From Glaciimonas sp. (GTDB taxonomy: Bacteria; Pseudomonadota; Gammaproteobacteria; Burkholderiales; Burkholderiaceae_D), in the NCBI GenBank assembly GCA_012927625.1, contig JABBOV010000004.1, forward strand, positions 62,001-126,000: a DNA stretch of 64,000 nucleotides, in the 5' to 3' direction. Position 1 is the first letter of the stretch; the number at the start of each line of letters is the position of its first letter. The translations under genes and the position numbers were made by a program. Shown piece by piece: positions 8,978-18,624 of this stretch. The notes under the pieces are model-generated. The model did not search any database. It had not been told where the DNA came from and saw only the letters and a program-made list of their open reading frames with translations.

Positions 8978-10264
8978 ATGACCAAACACGTAATCATTGG
9001 AAATGGTCCGGCAGGCGTAATAGCTGCCGAAGCCATCCGCAAGCATGCGCCGCAGGATGCAATACTGTTAATTGGCAATGAGGATATCCCACCCTATTCG
9101 CGCATGGCAATTCCGTATCTGTTGATGGGCAATATCGGCGAAGAGGGTACGTTTCTGCGCAAGGATAAGGATCATTTCAGTCGCTTGCGCATTGAACAGC
9201 AGGTTGGCCATGTCAGGCATATTGATATACCGCAACGACAGGTGGAGCTCATGGATGGCAGCAGCGTCGCTTTTGACAAGCTGCTGATCGCCACCGGCTC
9301 GACTCCGGTGCGGCCGCCAATTCCTGGCATCGACTGTGCCGGCGTGCATTCTTGTTGGAATCTTCAGGACGCCCGCGCCATCATGACGCTGGCACGACCG
9401 AAGGCACGCGTGATCCAGATGGGTGCCGGATTTATCGGCTGCATCATCATGGAAGCACTGGCGGCACGCGGGGTGGAACTGACCGTGGTTGAAATGGGCG
9501 ATCGCATGGTGCCGCGCATGATGGGTGAAGGCGCCGGTAACATGATCCGGCGCTGGTGCGAAAGCAAAGGCGTGACGGTTTATACCGACACCCGCATCGA
9601 GGCCATCGAAGCCGCTGATGCGAAGACTGATGCCCCATTAAGAGTGCGACTCTCGAATGGGCAGCATTTACCGGCCGATTTGATCATCTCCGCCACCGGC
9701 GTGCGGCCGCACATCGCCTTTCTGGAGTCGGGTGAGATTAAATGTCTGCAGGGGGTGCTGGTCGATGAAACCATGCAGACCAACATTCCCGGCATCTATG
9801 CGGCCGGCGATTGCGCGGAAGCTTTCGATTTCGTGAGCGGCCATACCTTGGTGTCGGCGATTCAGCCGAATGCAGCCGACCAAGCGCGCTGTGCCGGCAT
9901 GAATATGGCCGGCAGACATGCGGTTCAGCGCGGCGTAACGCAGATCAATGTGCTCGATACGTTAGGCTTGATTTCCAGCTCTTTCGGTCAGTGGCAAGGC
10001 GTGTCCGGCGGTCAGCGGGTCGAATTGACCGATAGCGGGCGATTCAAATATCTGCGCCTGGAGTTCGATCAGGATGTACTGATCGGCTCGAACGCGATTG
10101 GACACACGCAGCATATCGGCGTGTTACGCGGCCTGATCCAGCAACGGGTCGGACTGGGCCAATGGAAAGATATCCTGTTGGAAGACCCGACCCGTTTACC
10201 GGAAGCCTATATCGCCTGCGCCCAGCAGCAAAACGCATGGCAGACGGCGCATTGCGCTAAGTGA
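8978..10264 (+). CDS. aorC: FAD/NAD-dependent oxidoreductase subunit of AOR complex
   Basis: A 428-residue pyridine-nucleotide-disulfide type flavoprotein. GNGPAG near residue 8 binds FAD; a second dinucleotide fold begins at MGAGFIGCIIMEAL near residue 150; and IPGIYAAGDCAE near residue 275 is the usual flavin-contact motif. The ATG at 8978 follows GGAG at suitable spacing and is preferred over a TTG four codons earlier. It should connect the AOR ferredoxin subunit to NAD+/NADH. It lies 80 bp after aorB. It lacks the CxxxxC redox disulfide of lipoamide dehydrogenases, consistent with a simple electron-transfer role. Confidence 0.82.
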   Translation: MTKHVIIGNGPAGVIAAEAIRKHAPQDAILLIGNEDIPPYSRMAIPYLLMGNIGEEGTFLRKDKDHFSRLRIEQQVGHVRHIDIPQRQVELMDGSSVAFDKLLIATGSTPVRPPIPGIDCAGVHSCWNLQDARAIMTLARPKARVIQMGAGFIGCIIMEALAARGVELTVVEMGDRMVPRMMGEGAGNMIRRWCESKGVTVYTDTRIEAIEAADAKTDAPLRVRLSNGQHLPADLIISATGVRPHIAFLESGEIKCLQGVLVDETMQTNIPGIYAAGDCAEAFDFVSGHTLVSAIQPNAADQARCAGMNMAGRHAVQRGVTQINVLDTLGLISSSFGQWQGVSGGQRVELTDSGRFKYLRLEFDQDVLIGSNAIGHTQHIGVLRGLIQQRVGLGQWKDILLEDPTRLPEAYIACAQQQNAWQTAHCAK

Positions 10265-10290
10265 ATGTGTGGTAAAGCATAAATACTTGC

Positions 10291-10542
10291 ATGAAAATCA
10301 CTTTCAAACTGTACGCAACGCTGACCGATTACCTTCCGCCGGAGCGGAAATATAATGCGATTGCGCTCGACATCACGCCCGGCACCAGCATCGGTGACTT
10401 GTTGGTGCGCTTCAAGCTGCCGCCAAAACTGGTACATCTGGTGCTCGTCAATGGGGTGTATATCGGGCCTGAGAGTCGAGTGCAATATGTGCTGTCGGAA
10501 GGCGAGGTACTGGCAATTTGGCCTCCGATTGCCGGGGGGTAA
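10291..10542 (+). CDS. MoaD/ThiS-like sulfur carrier
   Basis: An 83-residue ubiquitin-fold protein ending in Gly-Gly (PPIAGG), the mark of MoaD/ThiS sulfur carriers that are thiocarboxylated during molybdopterin synthesis. It lies 26 bp after aorC and is therefore likely a dedicated carrier for the AOR tungstopterin; AOR operons of Aromatoleum type carry the same kind of gene (there called aorD). No strong ribosome site precedes the ATG, so coupling to aorC is possible. Confidence 0.8.
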   Translation: MKITFKLYATLTDYLPPERKYNAIALDITPGTSIGDLLVRFKLPPKLVHLVLVNGVYIGPESRVQYVLSEGEVLAIWPPIAGG

Positions 10543-10556
10543 ATACATTACTGCAC

Positions 10557-10620
10557 CTGGTATTATTAATGCATGCTTTAATATACAGCGGTAACAGCGT
10601 GTTTTTTTAATATACTCCTT
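10557..10620 (-). repeat. AT-rich dispersed repeat, copy 1
   Basis: Read on the minus strand it begins GGAGTATATTAAAAAAAC, continues through a CCGC core, and ends in an ATTAATAATAC tail. It is one of nine related intergenic copies in the window. It separates the MoaD-like gene from the following unknown gene and supplies the sequence immediately before that gene's ATG. Confidence 0.6.
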
Positions 10621-10623
10621 AAT

Positions 10624-10956
10624 ATGTCAAATATTTGTAGCGAGCGTAATGACTTGCCTGAAGAGCGTATCGTGCGCGAAATGGGTTGTAGCCGGAGTGA
10701 ATTCATGCGCTGGCTGCCGGGCGCAACGCGGCAGGCGGTGCTGCACAGCAGCCGGCACGGCGAACAGGATTTACATCGGATTGTCACCCCGGGCGGCACT
10801 GTCGTGATTACCACCGTAATCATGGCGCCGCGTCGGATTGCCCTGATGACCTTGCCGGTGCTACAGGTGATTTTTCACTTCATTGACATGGAGGCGCCGG
10901 CGCAAGCTGACTTCATGCACTATTTCGATTTATATACCCGCCGCGGCGGCGGTTAG
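10624..10956 (+). CDS. Unknown 110-residue protein after AOR operon
   Basis: I do not recognise this protein. It starts MSNICSERNDLPEERIVREM, has a CSRSEFMRWLPGATRQ segment that could form a helix-turn structure, a central beta-rich stretch with hydrophobic TVVITTVIMA and TLPVLQVIFHFIDM, and a Gly-rich end. There is no signal peptide. It follows the MoaD-like gene at 81 bp on the same strand, so it may belong to AOR maturation or regulation, but an AT-rich repeat lies between and no ribosome site is evident. Length and codon use look genuine. Confidence 0.5.
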   Translation: MSNICSERNDLPEERIVREMGCSRSEFMRWLPGATRQAVLHSSRHGEQDLHRIVTPGGTVVITTVIMAPRRIALMTLPVLQVIFHFIDMEAPAQADFMHYFDLYTRRGGG

Positions 10957-11054
10957 AAATTGCGTGCGGTGATAAGCTGATTTTAAAACCAGCCGCAGAG
11001 ATGCGTTGCTAAAGCGACTCTGCAGCAGATATTTCAGGATGCATCGCATTAGCT

Positions 11055-13319
11055 TTACTGGCGAACGCAATCGACGTAATAGCACAGCTTGCCATCCACC
11101 TCGCCTTTGACCAGACCATGCACATCGGACTCGAAACCCGGGAATCTCTCGTTGAAATCGCGCGCAAAGCGCAGGTAGTCGACGATGATTTTATTAAAGC
11201 GTTCGCCGGGAATCAGCAGCGGGATGCCAGGTGGATAAGGCGTCAGCAAGATCGAGGTGACACGTCCTTCCAGCTCGTCAATCGGTACCCGGTCGATAGT
11301 GCGGTGCGCCATTTTGGCGAAGGCGTCGCTCGGCTTCATGGCCGGTTGCATATCGGACAGATACATCTCTGTGGTCAGGCGCGCCACATCGTAAGTCTTG
11401 TAGGTTTCGTGAATTTGCTGGCATAAATCGCGCAAGCCCATTTGTTCGTAGCGCGCATTCTTGCCGTTGTTGGCGGCGGCGAACTCGGGCAGGATGCGCC
11501 AGATCGGCTGGTTTTTATCGTAATCGTCCTTGAACTGCTGCAGTGCGGTCAACAGCGTATTCCAGCGGCCTTTGGTAATGCCGATGGTAAACATGATGAA
11601 GAACGAATACAGCCCGCATTTCTCGATGATGACGCCGTGTTCGGCCAGATATTTGGTCACGATCGAGGCCGGGATGCCGGTCTCGCCGAACTTGCCGTCG
11701 ATCGACAGGCCAGGTGTCACGATGGTGGCCTTGATCGGGTCGAGCATGTTGAAGCCCGGCGCCAGTTTGCCGAAACCGTGCCAGGTATCTTCGGCCTTGA
11801 TGACCCAGTCTTCGCGCGAGCCGATGCCTTCTTCGGCAAGGCTATCCGGGCCCCAGACCTGGAACCACCAGTCCAGGCCATATTCCTCATCGATCTTGCG
11901 CATGGCACGGCGAAAATCCAGCGCTTCCAGGATCGATTCTTCCACCAGCGCAGTGCCGCCCGGCGCTTCCATCATGGCTGCAGCGACATCCAGTGAGGCG
12001 ATAATCGCGTACTGCGGCGAGGTCGAAGTGTGCATCAGATAGGCTTCGTTGAAAGCATCCTTGTCGAGCTTGACCGACTCCGATTCGCGCACCAGAATCT
12101 GCGACGCCTGCGACAGGCCGGCCAGCAACTTGTGGGTCGATTGGGTCGAGAAAATCATCGACTCCCTGGCGCGCGGCCTGTCCTTGCCGATGGCGTGCAT
12201 GTCCTTGTAGAACTCGTGGAAAGTGGCGTGCGGCAGCCAGGCTTCATCGAAATGCAGGGTGTCGATTTTGCCGTCCAGCATATCTTTCAGGGTTTCGACG
12301 TTATACACCACGCCGTCGTAGGTCGATTGCGTAATAGTCAGGATGCGCGGCTTCTTGTTTATTGCTTCACGCGCGAACGGGTTGGCTTCAATTTTTTTCT
12401 GGATGCTTTCCAAGGTGAATTCTTCCAGTGGGATGGGGCCAATGATGCCGAGATTATTGCGTGTTGGCATCAAGAACACCGGAATGGCGCCGGTCATGAT
12501 GATCGCGTGCAGAATCGATTTGTGACAGTTGCGATCCACCACTACGATGTCGCCCGGCGCCACCGTCGAGTGCCAGACCATTTTGTTGCTGGTACTGGTA
12601 CCGTTGGTAACGAAGTAGCAATGGTCGGCATTGAAAATGCGCGCAGCGTTGCGCTCTGATGCCGCCACCGGACCGGTATGGTCGAGCAATTGACCGAGCT
12701 CTTCGACGGCGTTGCAGACGTCGGCGCGCAGCATGTTTTCGCCGAAAAACTGGTGGAACATCTGACCGATCGGAGACTTCAGAAAGGCCACGCCGCCCGA
12801 GTGTCCCGGACAGTGCCATGAATAAGAGCCGTCTTGCGCATAATGCACCAGTGCGCGAAAGAACGGCGGCGACAGGCCGTCGAGATACGACTTGGCTTCG
12901 CGGATGATGTGACGCGCGACGAACTCCGGGGTGTCTTCGAACATATGGATGAAGCCGTGCAACTCACGCAAAATATCGTTCGGGATGTGGCGCGAAGTAC
13001 GGGTTTCGCCGTACAGATAAATTGGGATATCAGCGTTCTTGTGACGAATTTCCTGGACGAAGGCACGCAGCGGTTTGAGTGCATGATCGCTTTCTTCGAG
13101 CGACCCGCCGCCGAATTCTTCGTCGTCGATCGATAGGATGAAGGCCGAGGCGCGACTTTGCTGCTGCGCAAATTGCGACAGATCGCCATAGCTGGTGACG
13201 CCGACCACTTCCATCCCTTCTTGCTCCATCGCCACGGCCAATGCGCGAATGCCCAGGCCGGAAGAGTTTTCTGAACGGAAGTCTTCGTCAATGATGACGA
13301 TCGGGAAGCGAAATTTCAT
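11055..13319 (-). CDS. Orn/Lys/Arg decarboxylase, arginine-type likely
   Basis: A 754-residue class I basic amino-acid decarboxylase (PLP enzyme). An N-terminal response-regulator-like wing domain covers roughly residues 1-130. The PLP domain follows, with WHCPGHSGGVAF near residue 168, GTSTSNKMV near residue 240, and the Schiff-base lysine in STQSTHKLL near residue 395; the C-terminal domain completes the fold. The length is that of biodegradative arginine decarboxylase AdiA (about 755), which favours arginine, but substrate class cannot be fixed by eye. GGAG precedes the ATG. It stands alone, with 206 bp to folA. Role: polyamine/agmatine production or acid resistance. Confidence 0.85.
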   Translation of the reverse strand: MKFRFPIVIIDEDFRSENSSGLGIRALAVAMEQEGMEVVGVTSYGDLSQFAQQQSRASAFILSIDDEEFGGGSLEESDHALKPLRAFVQEIRHKNADIPIYLYGETRTSRHIPNDILRELHGFIHMFEDTPEFVARHIIREAKSYLDGLSPPFFRALVHYAQDGSYSWHCPGHSGGVAFLKSPIGQMFHQFFGENMLRADVCNAVEELGQLLDHTGPVAASERNAARIFNADHCYFVTNGTSTSNKMVWHSTVAPGDIVVVDRNCHKSILHAIIMTGAIPVFLMPTRNNLGIIGPIPLEEFTLESIQKKIEANPFAREAINKKPRILTITQSTYDGVVYNVETLKDMLDGKIDTLHFDEAWLPHATFHEFYKDMHAIGKDRPRARESMIFSTQSTHKLLAGLSQASQILVRESESVKLDKDAFNEAYLMHTSTSPQYAIIASLDVAAAMMEAPGGTALVEESILEALDFRRAMRKIDEEYGLDWWFQVWGPDSLAEEGIGSREDWVIKAEDTWHGFGKLAPGFNMLDPIKATIVTPGLSIDGKFGETGIPASIVTKYLAEHGVIIEKCGLYSFFIMFTIGITKGRWNTLLTALQQFKDDYDKNQPIWRILPEFAAANNGKNARYEQMGLRDLCQQIHETYKTYDVARLTTEMYLSDMQPAMKPSDAFAKMAHRTIDRVPIDELEGRVTSILLTPYPPGIPLLIPGERFNKIIVDYLRFARDFNERFPGFESDVHGLVKGEVDGKLCYYVDCVRQ

Positions 13320-13525
13320 GAGGTCTCCAATACAGTCGAATTACTTGGAAGACGCCTGGGCCAGTTGTGGCGAATCAAGGTTGCCACTTTGCTTGCGCGC
13401 CGAAAATTTAAGAACGAATTTTCCCAGATATGTGGGTCAATGGGGAAAAAAATAGCCCTGAATACCGTTAGAGCGAGCAAGCGTTCTATTAGAGCCACAA
13501 AATGGTGTTTTGAAGTGATATCCGG

Positions 13526-14032
13526 CTATTTTTTTTGATACGTCACGAAGGCGTAATTAAAATCGTTTTGCGCACAATGATGCTGCTCACGTGCAACCTC
13601 CTGCCATTCTTGCGTAGAAATTGGAGGAAAAAAAACATCGCAATGAAAATTTTTGTCGATTTCAGTCACGATCAAACGTTCCGTCAACGGCAGTGTTTCG
13701 ACAAAAATCTGCGCACCGCCGATGATGAAGGCTGCCGCATCGGCATTTGTATCTGAATTTGCATCGCCAACCAGTTGGATAGCGGCAGCGACAGTCGCGG
13801 CAACTTCGACCCCATCGTGGCGCCAGCCCGGGTTGCGGCTGATGACGATATTGCGCCGGTTCGGCAATGCTCGGCCGATCGAATCGAAGGTTTTGCGGCC
13901 CATGATAATCGGGTGCCCGGACGTGGTGCGTTTGAAGTGCGCCAGGTCTTGCGGCAAATGCCAGGGCAAGGTGTTATTGATACCTATCCCACGTAAGGAA
14001 TCGGTAGCGACGATGATGGTGAGTTTGCGCAT
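13526..14032 (-). CDS. folA: Dihydrofolate reductase
   Basis: A 168-residue DHFR that reduces dihydrofolate with NADPH. Visible family features are GINNTLPWHLPQDLAHFK near residue 17 (Met20-loop region and the substrate-binding acidic residue), PIIMGRKTFDSIG near residue 43 and FIIGGAQIF near residue 100. Length is standard. thyA, the enzyme producing its substrate, lies 3 kb further on the same strand, separated by unrelated genes, so they are linked but not in one obvious operon. Confidence 0.95.
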   Translation of the reverse strand: MRKLTIIVATDSLRGIGINNTLPWHLPQDLAHFKRTTSGHPIIMGRKTFDSIGRALPNRRNIVISRNPGWRHDGVEVAATVAAAIQLVGDANSDTNADAAAFIIGGAQIFVETLPLTERLIVTEIDKNFHCDVFFPPISTQEWQEVAREQHHCAQNDFNYAFVTYQKK

Positions 14033-14120
14033 GGAATGGCTGGCTTTTTTGGCTGAAACGGTTAAACGGCGAGGATACCAGAGGCAACCCGTTCAGGAGC
14101 TTGTTTGGACTGATGGCATT

Positions 14121-15464
14121 CTAGGGCTCGCGTTTGCGCCGCCAGAAAATATGCATCAAGGGTTTGACGCTGATGCCGTGCGCCACGATGGACAGGGTAA
14201 TCACTACCAGAGTCAATTGTATGAATTCCAGGGCCATGGGATCTGGCAAGTCGTGCTCTATCGCATACATCAAATAATATAAAGAGCCTATGCCGCGTAC
14301 ACCGAACCAGCCTGTCAGGCCGCGCATGCGCCACGACGCGCCGCTGCCCAGCATTCCCAGCATCACACTGACAGGACGCGCCACCAGGAACAGGAAGAAT
14401 GCAAAGCCCACTGCACGCCAGCTCCACGAATCAATAAACAGCATGCCGCCCACCAGTAGTATCAATATCACTTCCGACAATCGTTCCAGATGTTCCTTGA
14501 ACACCAAGGCGTTTTCGCTGACGATTACCGGCGGTTCTGTATCGGTATTGGCTTGAATAGTAACGGTAGGAGCAGCTTTTGATTTTGGCAGTGCTGCGCC
14601 AGATGCCATGATGGGTTTAGGTCTGTCCAGTGGTGGCTTGGCAACGGCAGATAGTTTTAACTCGGTTTGATGCAGCGCGACGGCGGCGAAGAATACCGCC
14701 AGAAAGCCCCACGCATCCATTAATACGCTCAGGCCATACACGACCCCGATCAAGCCCAGCCCAAGAAAATCATCCAGGAGTTTCCTGTTTTGCTGTGGGC
14801 CGCGTATCTTCCAGACCAACCGCGCCAAGAGTATGCCTGACACCACGCCCAATGTGATCCCTGCCACTGTTGCCCACAGTACGTCCAGCAAGACCCAGCG
14901 CATTCCGGTTTCACCCACTTCATGCAAACCCAGCATCCCCATGCCCAGCATCACAAACGGAAAGGCGCTACCGTCGTTCATGCCGGCTTCGCAGGTCAGA
15001 GTAAAACGTAGTTGATCGTGGTCGCCAGGATGGCGAATTTGCACATCAGTTGCCAGCACCGGATCGGTGGGCGCGACAATCGCGCCCAACAATATGCCTG
15101 CGCCTAGCGGAAAATCAAATACATAGTAACTAAAGGCGGCCACCAGCGCGACGCTCACCGTCATCGACACGGTGGCCAGCAATACCGGTGTGCGCCATTG
15201 CTTGAAACTGATGGGCGCCGGCATTTTGACCCCGGCAGAAAATAGCGATATCAATACCGCGACTTCGGTCAGAACCTCCAGTAATCCCGACTCATTCAGC
15301 GGATTGAAGTGAAAGATGTCCAGCACGGTAGGCCCTACCAGCAAGCCCGCTGCGAGATAGATGATGGCGGACGTAATAGGTAAATACTTTAGTTTGGAAG
15401 AAGTCAGCCCCATGAAGAGCAGCAAACCACCAACCAGTAAAAACCATAATGCAGTAGAAATCAT
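14121..15464 (-). CDS. Cation/proton antiporter (CPA1/NhaP type)
   Basis: A 447-residue membrane protein with about 12 helices. GAIVAPTDPVLATDVQ near residue 125 matches the conserved TDP motif of sodium or potassium/proton antiporters, and CEAGMNDGSAFPFVML near residue 155 contains the paired acidic ion-binding residues of the CPA1 family (the second helix of the discontinuous pair). A variable hydrophilic loop lies around residues 285-320. It most likely exchanges Na+ or K+ for H+ at the inner membrane. It lies 88 bp upstream of folA on the same strand. Confidence 0.85.
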   Translation of the reverse strand: MISTALWFLLVGGLLLFMGLTSSKLKYLPITSAIIYLAAGLLVGPTVLDIFHFNPLNESGLLEVLTEVAVLISLFSAGVKMPAPISFKQWRTPVLLATVSMTVSVALVAAFSYYVFDFPLGAGILLGAIVAPTDPVLATDVQIRHPGDHDQLRFTLTCEAGMNDGSAFPFVMLGMGMLGLHEVGETGMRWVLLDVLWATVAGITLGVVSGILLARLVWKIRGPQQNRKLLDDFLGLGLIGVVYGLSVLMDAWGFLAVFFAAVALHQTELKLSAVAKPPLDRPKPIMASGAALPKSKAAPTVTIQANTDTEPPVIVSENALVFKEHLERLSEVILILLVGGMLFIDSWSWRAVGFAFFLFLVARPVSVMLGMLGSGASWRMRGLTGWFGVRGIGSLYYLMYAIEHDLPDPMALEFIQLTLVVITLSIVAHGISVKPLMHIFWRRKREP

Positions 15465-15696
15465 GGAATCCGTTCAAACGATGACAAAAACGGCAGGCAA
15501 GACGACTCGTCATCCAATTCCGCACGGCACCATCTCGCATGGCGGGTTTAAGCTGGGCGCTTTTGGTAATAGTTTATCCCATTACGTCAATGCTGCAACG
15601 CGTGTGAGGCTACTGATGTATTGTTATATATATAAGTGCTGAATCGAACTGCAGGCACTTGTTATAGTCTTACCAGAAACATGATTAGGGACCGTT

Positions 15697-16539
15697 ATGC
15701 CAGACCAAGATACACAGCTACCCATTGCCGCGTCGCATCCATGGTTAATTGACCAGATAGCGTTCGACTGCATCGCGCATGAGCGCATCGTCCATGAAGA
15801 CACGTGGTTTTATGTGCTTGCAGCGGCGTCTTTTGTGGAAAGTTTGGCGGATTTGTATACAGACAACCTGTTGTGTCACATGGAGGACGACCCCGAAACC
15901 AGCCAGTGGCTACGCGAGCGCTGGGAACCGGAGGAACTGCAACATGGACGCGCGTTGCGTCGCTATGTGGAGACGGTGTGGCCGGCGTTTGATTGGCAAA
16001 CGGCGTTTGACGGGTTCTGCGCAGACTATCGCCCATATTGCAAACCCGAACTGCTGGAGCCCACGCGTACGCTGGAGATGGTTGCCCGTTGTGTGGTGGA
16101 AGCCGGCACCGCGGGTCTGTACGGTCTGCTGCAGCAAATTAGCCCGGAACCGGTGCTCGCCACACTGGTAGGGCATATTCGCGACGATGAAGTGGGACAC
16201 TACAAATATTTCCACCACTTTTTTCTGCGTTATCGCGCTATAGAGCGTCCATCGCGCTGGCAAGTGGTGCGCGTATTGCGGCAGCGATTAGGAGTAGTCG
16301 GTCAGGAGGATGCATACCTGGCATTGAAAAATGCATTTGTCGTACGCAACCCCGGCCAGACATTTAGTCCACAGGATTTTCAACGGTTTCAACACACTGC
16401 GGGCCATTGGGCGCGCGCCGATTATCCGTACGAAATGACCGTGAAAATGCTGCTCAAGCCGCTACGCCTGCCTGGTCTTATCAACCGCATGGCCTTGCCG
16501 CTGTTAGTGCGCCATGCGCGGCGTGTGGTGGCGCCCTGA
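15697..16539 (+). CDS. Ferritin-like di-iron protein
   Basis: A 280-residue soluble helical protein. Two Glu plus ExxH pairs typical of a ferritin-like di-iron four-helix bundle are visible: an upstream Glu in FVESLADLY, EELQH near residue 75, then VVEAGTAGLY and DDEVGHYKYF near residue 165. This arrangement resembles acyl-ACP desaturase-like and related oxygenases, but the substrate is unknown. The C-terminal third is basic. It is a monocistronic plus-strand gene between minus-strand genes; its ATG lies 232 bp from the antiporter start. Confidence 0.65.
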   Translation: MPDQDTQLPIAASHPWLIDQIAFDCIAHERIVHEDTWFYVLAAASFVESLADLYTDNLLCHMEDDPETSQWLRERWEPEELQHGRALRRYVETVWPAFDWQTAFDGFCADYRPYCKPELLEPTRTLEMVARCVVEAGTAGLYGLLQQISPEPVLATLVGHIRDDEVGHYKYFHHFFLRYRAIERPSRWQVVRVLRQRLGVVGQEDAYLALKNAFVVRNPGQTFSPQDFQRFQHTAGHWARADYPYEMTVKMLLKPLRLPGLINRMALPLLVRHARRVVAP

Positions 16540-16592
16540 ACACTGGGCTACCTTCGGCGGGGTGATCAAGGTAGTCCTGCCCTGAAAAGTAA

Positions 16593-17048
16593 TTACTCGA
16601 GTTCAAATTCCGACGGATTAATCGCTAATTCCTTGGCGATTTTGATGGCTACCTTTTTTTCAGTATCATCAAAATTACCGTCTGAAGCGGCAATCGCAAT
16701 AATCATGCGTATCAACAGACGCGAAGCCTCTGCATTGGATTTCATCTTGCCCAACGCCTGATAAGCCTTGGCTTCACCAATGTCTTTATCGAATTCAATT
16801 TGACTGACAAAATCCTGAAAAGCCTTGATGACTTCACTGGTCGTAAAAATCGATAACGCGTCATGGCTTTCGATGAATTTAATCATTTTTTGCTTTTCTT
16901 CTGAGCTGATATTGCCATCAGCCATTGCAATCAATGCCGAACCAGCCATAGATGCATTCAGAAAATCCTTGTTTTTATATTTCAAGGCTTCTGTTTTCAA
17001 ATCATTGGCTTTTGTTTTCAGTTTATTCAGAAAATTATTGAAGCTCAT
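16593..17048 (-). CDS. TerB-family protein
   Basis: A 151-residue protein with the TerB (tellurite resistance) helical fold. Acidic repeats ALIAMADGNISSEEK and IAIAASDGNFDDTEKK are the two TerB metal-binding-like segments. A short basic N-terminal region precedes the domain. No other ter genes are near, so a tellurite role is not implied; solitary TerB proteins are common. The DNA here is more AT-rich than its neighbours, which may indicate transfer. Confidence 0.8.
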   Translation of the reverse strand: MSFNNFLNKLKTKANDLKTEALKYKNKDFLNASMAGSALIAMADGNISSEEKQKMIKFIESHDALSIFTTSEVIKAFQDFVSQIEFDKDIGEAKAYQALGKMKSNAEASRLLIRMIIAIAASDGNFDDTEKKVAIKIAKELAINPSEFELE

Positions 17049-17173
17049 TATGAATTCCTTGGTTAAATATGTTGTTAGGTTTGACTGTTACTGTACATCT
17101 TACTTTTGTTACTTTTTATTTACATCCCGCCACATAACTTAATCCATAGATCCGGTTCTATCAAGCAGCTTCC

Positions 17174-18148
17174 TTAAACCGCCATCGGTGCGGTTAAAGC
17201 GGGGTGGTGCTGATAGTTGTTTAATGAAAAATCGGACGGTTCCATTTTTTCAAGCCATTCTGGCTCGAACTTTCCGGTTGCAGCAAAATCTGGAATGCGC
17301 TCCGAAATGACTAACTCCGGCGCGGCGTACGGTTCTCGCTGCAATTGCTCCCTCAGCATGTCGAGATGGTTTTCATAAATATGGGCGTCTCCAATGAAAT
17401 ACGTGAACCAGCGCGGTCTATACCCGGTCAGTCGACCCACCAAGTGTAACAGTGCTGCTGCTTCAGCCAGATTAAACGGCGTTCCTAAACCGATATCGTT
17501 GCTGCGGATATACAGACAAAGCGAGATTTCTTTGCTCGCAGCGTTCGGGATGAATTGATACAAAAGATGGCATGCCGGCAGCGCAATAGAATCCAGATCG
17601 GCGCAATTCCAGCCGTGGAACAAAATGCGCCGGCTTCCAGGATTGGCGATAATCGTGCGCAGGCAATCGAGCAGTTGATCGATCGCCTTGTACAGAAGAA
17701 TTTTTTTGACGCCCTCATCCTGCAGTGCGGATACCACCCGAAACCCTCTGCTTTGCGCGTCTTCAATTTGAATGGTACTGGTAGAGTCAAGCAGCTTGTA
17801 AGCAGGCCACGCGCGCCACTGGACGCCATACACTGGGCCGAGGTCGTCTTCTTGCAGGCGATAGGGGTTTGCAAGCCACTCGGCGTTTTCGTTGGCGTTC
17901 TGATCCCATACCTTACAGCCCAGAGCGCGAAAGTCGGCAGCACTTCGCGATGCCCGTAAAAATCCAGCAAGCTCGCCCATGACGGATTTGAACGCAAGTT
18001 TTTTGGTTGTAATCGCTGGAAAACCATCCTTTAACAAATCGAAGCGCAGCATAGCGCCGGGAATACTGATCGTTCTTGTCCCGGTGCGATTTTCTTGCCA
18101 GCTTCCAGTGTCAATAATGGTTCGCACCAGATCGAGGTATTGCTTCAT
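17174..18148 (-). CDS. thyA: Thymidylate synthase
   Basis: A 324-residue ThyA that methylates dUMP using methylene-tetrahydrofolate. The catalytic Cys is visible in [12 protein letters not shown] near residue 195. [12 protein letters not shown] near residue 20 is the phosphate-binding arginine loop, and [14 protein letters not shown] and [10 protein letters not shown] are canonical. It is about 60 residues longer than the E. coli enzyme (264) because of an insertion after [11 protein letters not shown], as in other long ThyA proteins. It ends PMAV rather than the usual PVAI-type terminus. Confidence 0.93.
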   Translation of the reverse strand: MKQYLDLVRTIIDTGSWQENRTGTRTISIPGAMLRFDLLKDGFPAITTKKLAFKSVMGELAGFLRASRSAADFRALGCKVWDQNANENAEWLANPYRLQEDDLGPVYGVQWRAWPAYKLLDSTSTIQIEDAQSRGFRVVSALQDEGVKKILLYKAIDQLLDCLRTIIANPGSRRILFHGWNCADLDSIALPACHLLYQFIPNAASKEISLCLYIRSNDIGLGTPFNLAEAAALLHLVGRLTGYRPRWFTYFIGDAHIYENHLDMLREQLQREPYAAPELVISERIPDFAATGKFEPEWLEKMEPSDFSLNNYQHHPALTAPMAV

Positions 18149-18624
18149 TTGATTTTTCCAATTCAGGTGCTGGATATGTGTGGAGCCGGTTTCAGGCGGG
18201 CTTACTTGTCCGTAATCAGTGGAAAGTCCTGTTGCAGGTTGACGCGCATCGGATCACTGAATCTCGAGTGATGCCGGTTTTGGCGCGATCTGTTTTTTGG
18301 TTGCCATGATCATAATAAACATGGCGCAGGGTAATTTTGTGAAAGGGTGTGTGGATTATATATAGATACTGGCGTAGCCAAACACTATCGATTTCGAGCT
18401 GCCAGAGAAAATATTTATGCATAAAAATAACAGGAGTATCGGTAAAAATACTATGATCTCCGCATAACTATATTGACACTATTATAAATACGTCATGCAG
18501 TATGTATTTTTTCACAAATAGGATTCGGTACGCGCACCGCGGCTATTTTCGATCTTTTAGTGGGTGATGAATGCCGAAGATGGCGATGGAACGTCTGGTG
18601 CCTTCTTCGGAGTGAACGATAGCT
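18149..18624. other. Intergenic region between thyA and DUF5335 gene
   Basis: These 476 bp hold one copy of the AT-rich dispersed repeat (18432-18508). The rest shows no convincing gene: a 68-codon minus-strand frame at 18216-18422 has no ribosome site and no recognisable content. Confidence 0.5.
18432..18508 (+). repeat. AT-rich dispersed repeat, copy 2
   Basis: Begins AGGAGTATCGGTAAAAATAC, has a TCCGCATAACTATATTG core and ends ATAAATAC...CAGTATG. It is the most divergent but still alignable member of the nine-copy family. Confidence 0.5.

Noticed and set aside
18216-18422. A 68-codon minus-strand frame
   Set aside because: No ribosome site, no coding bias and no family resemblance.
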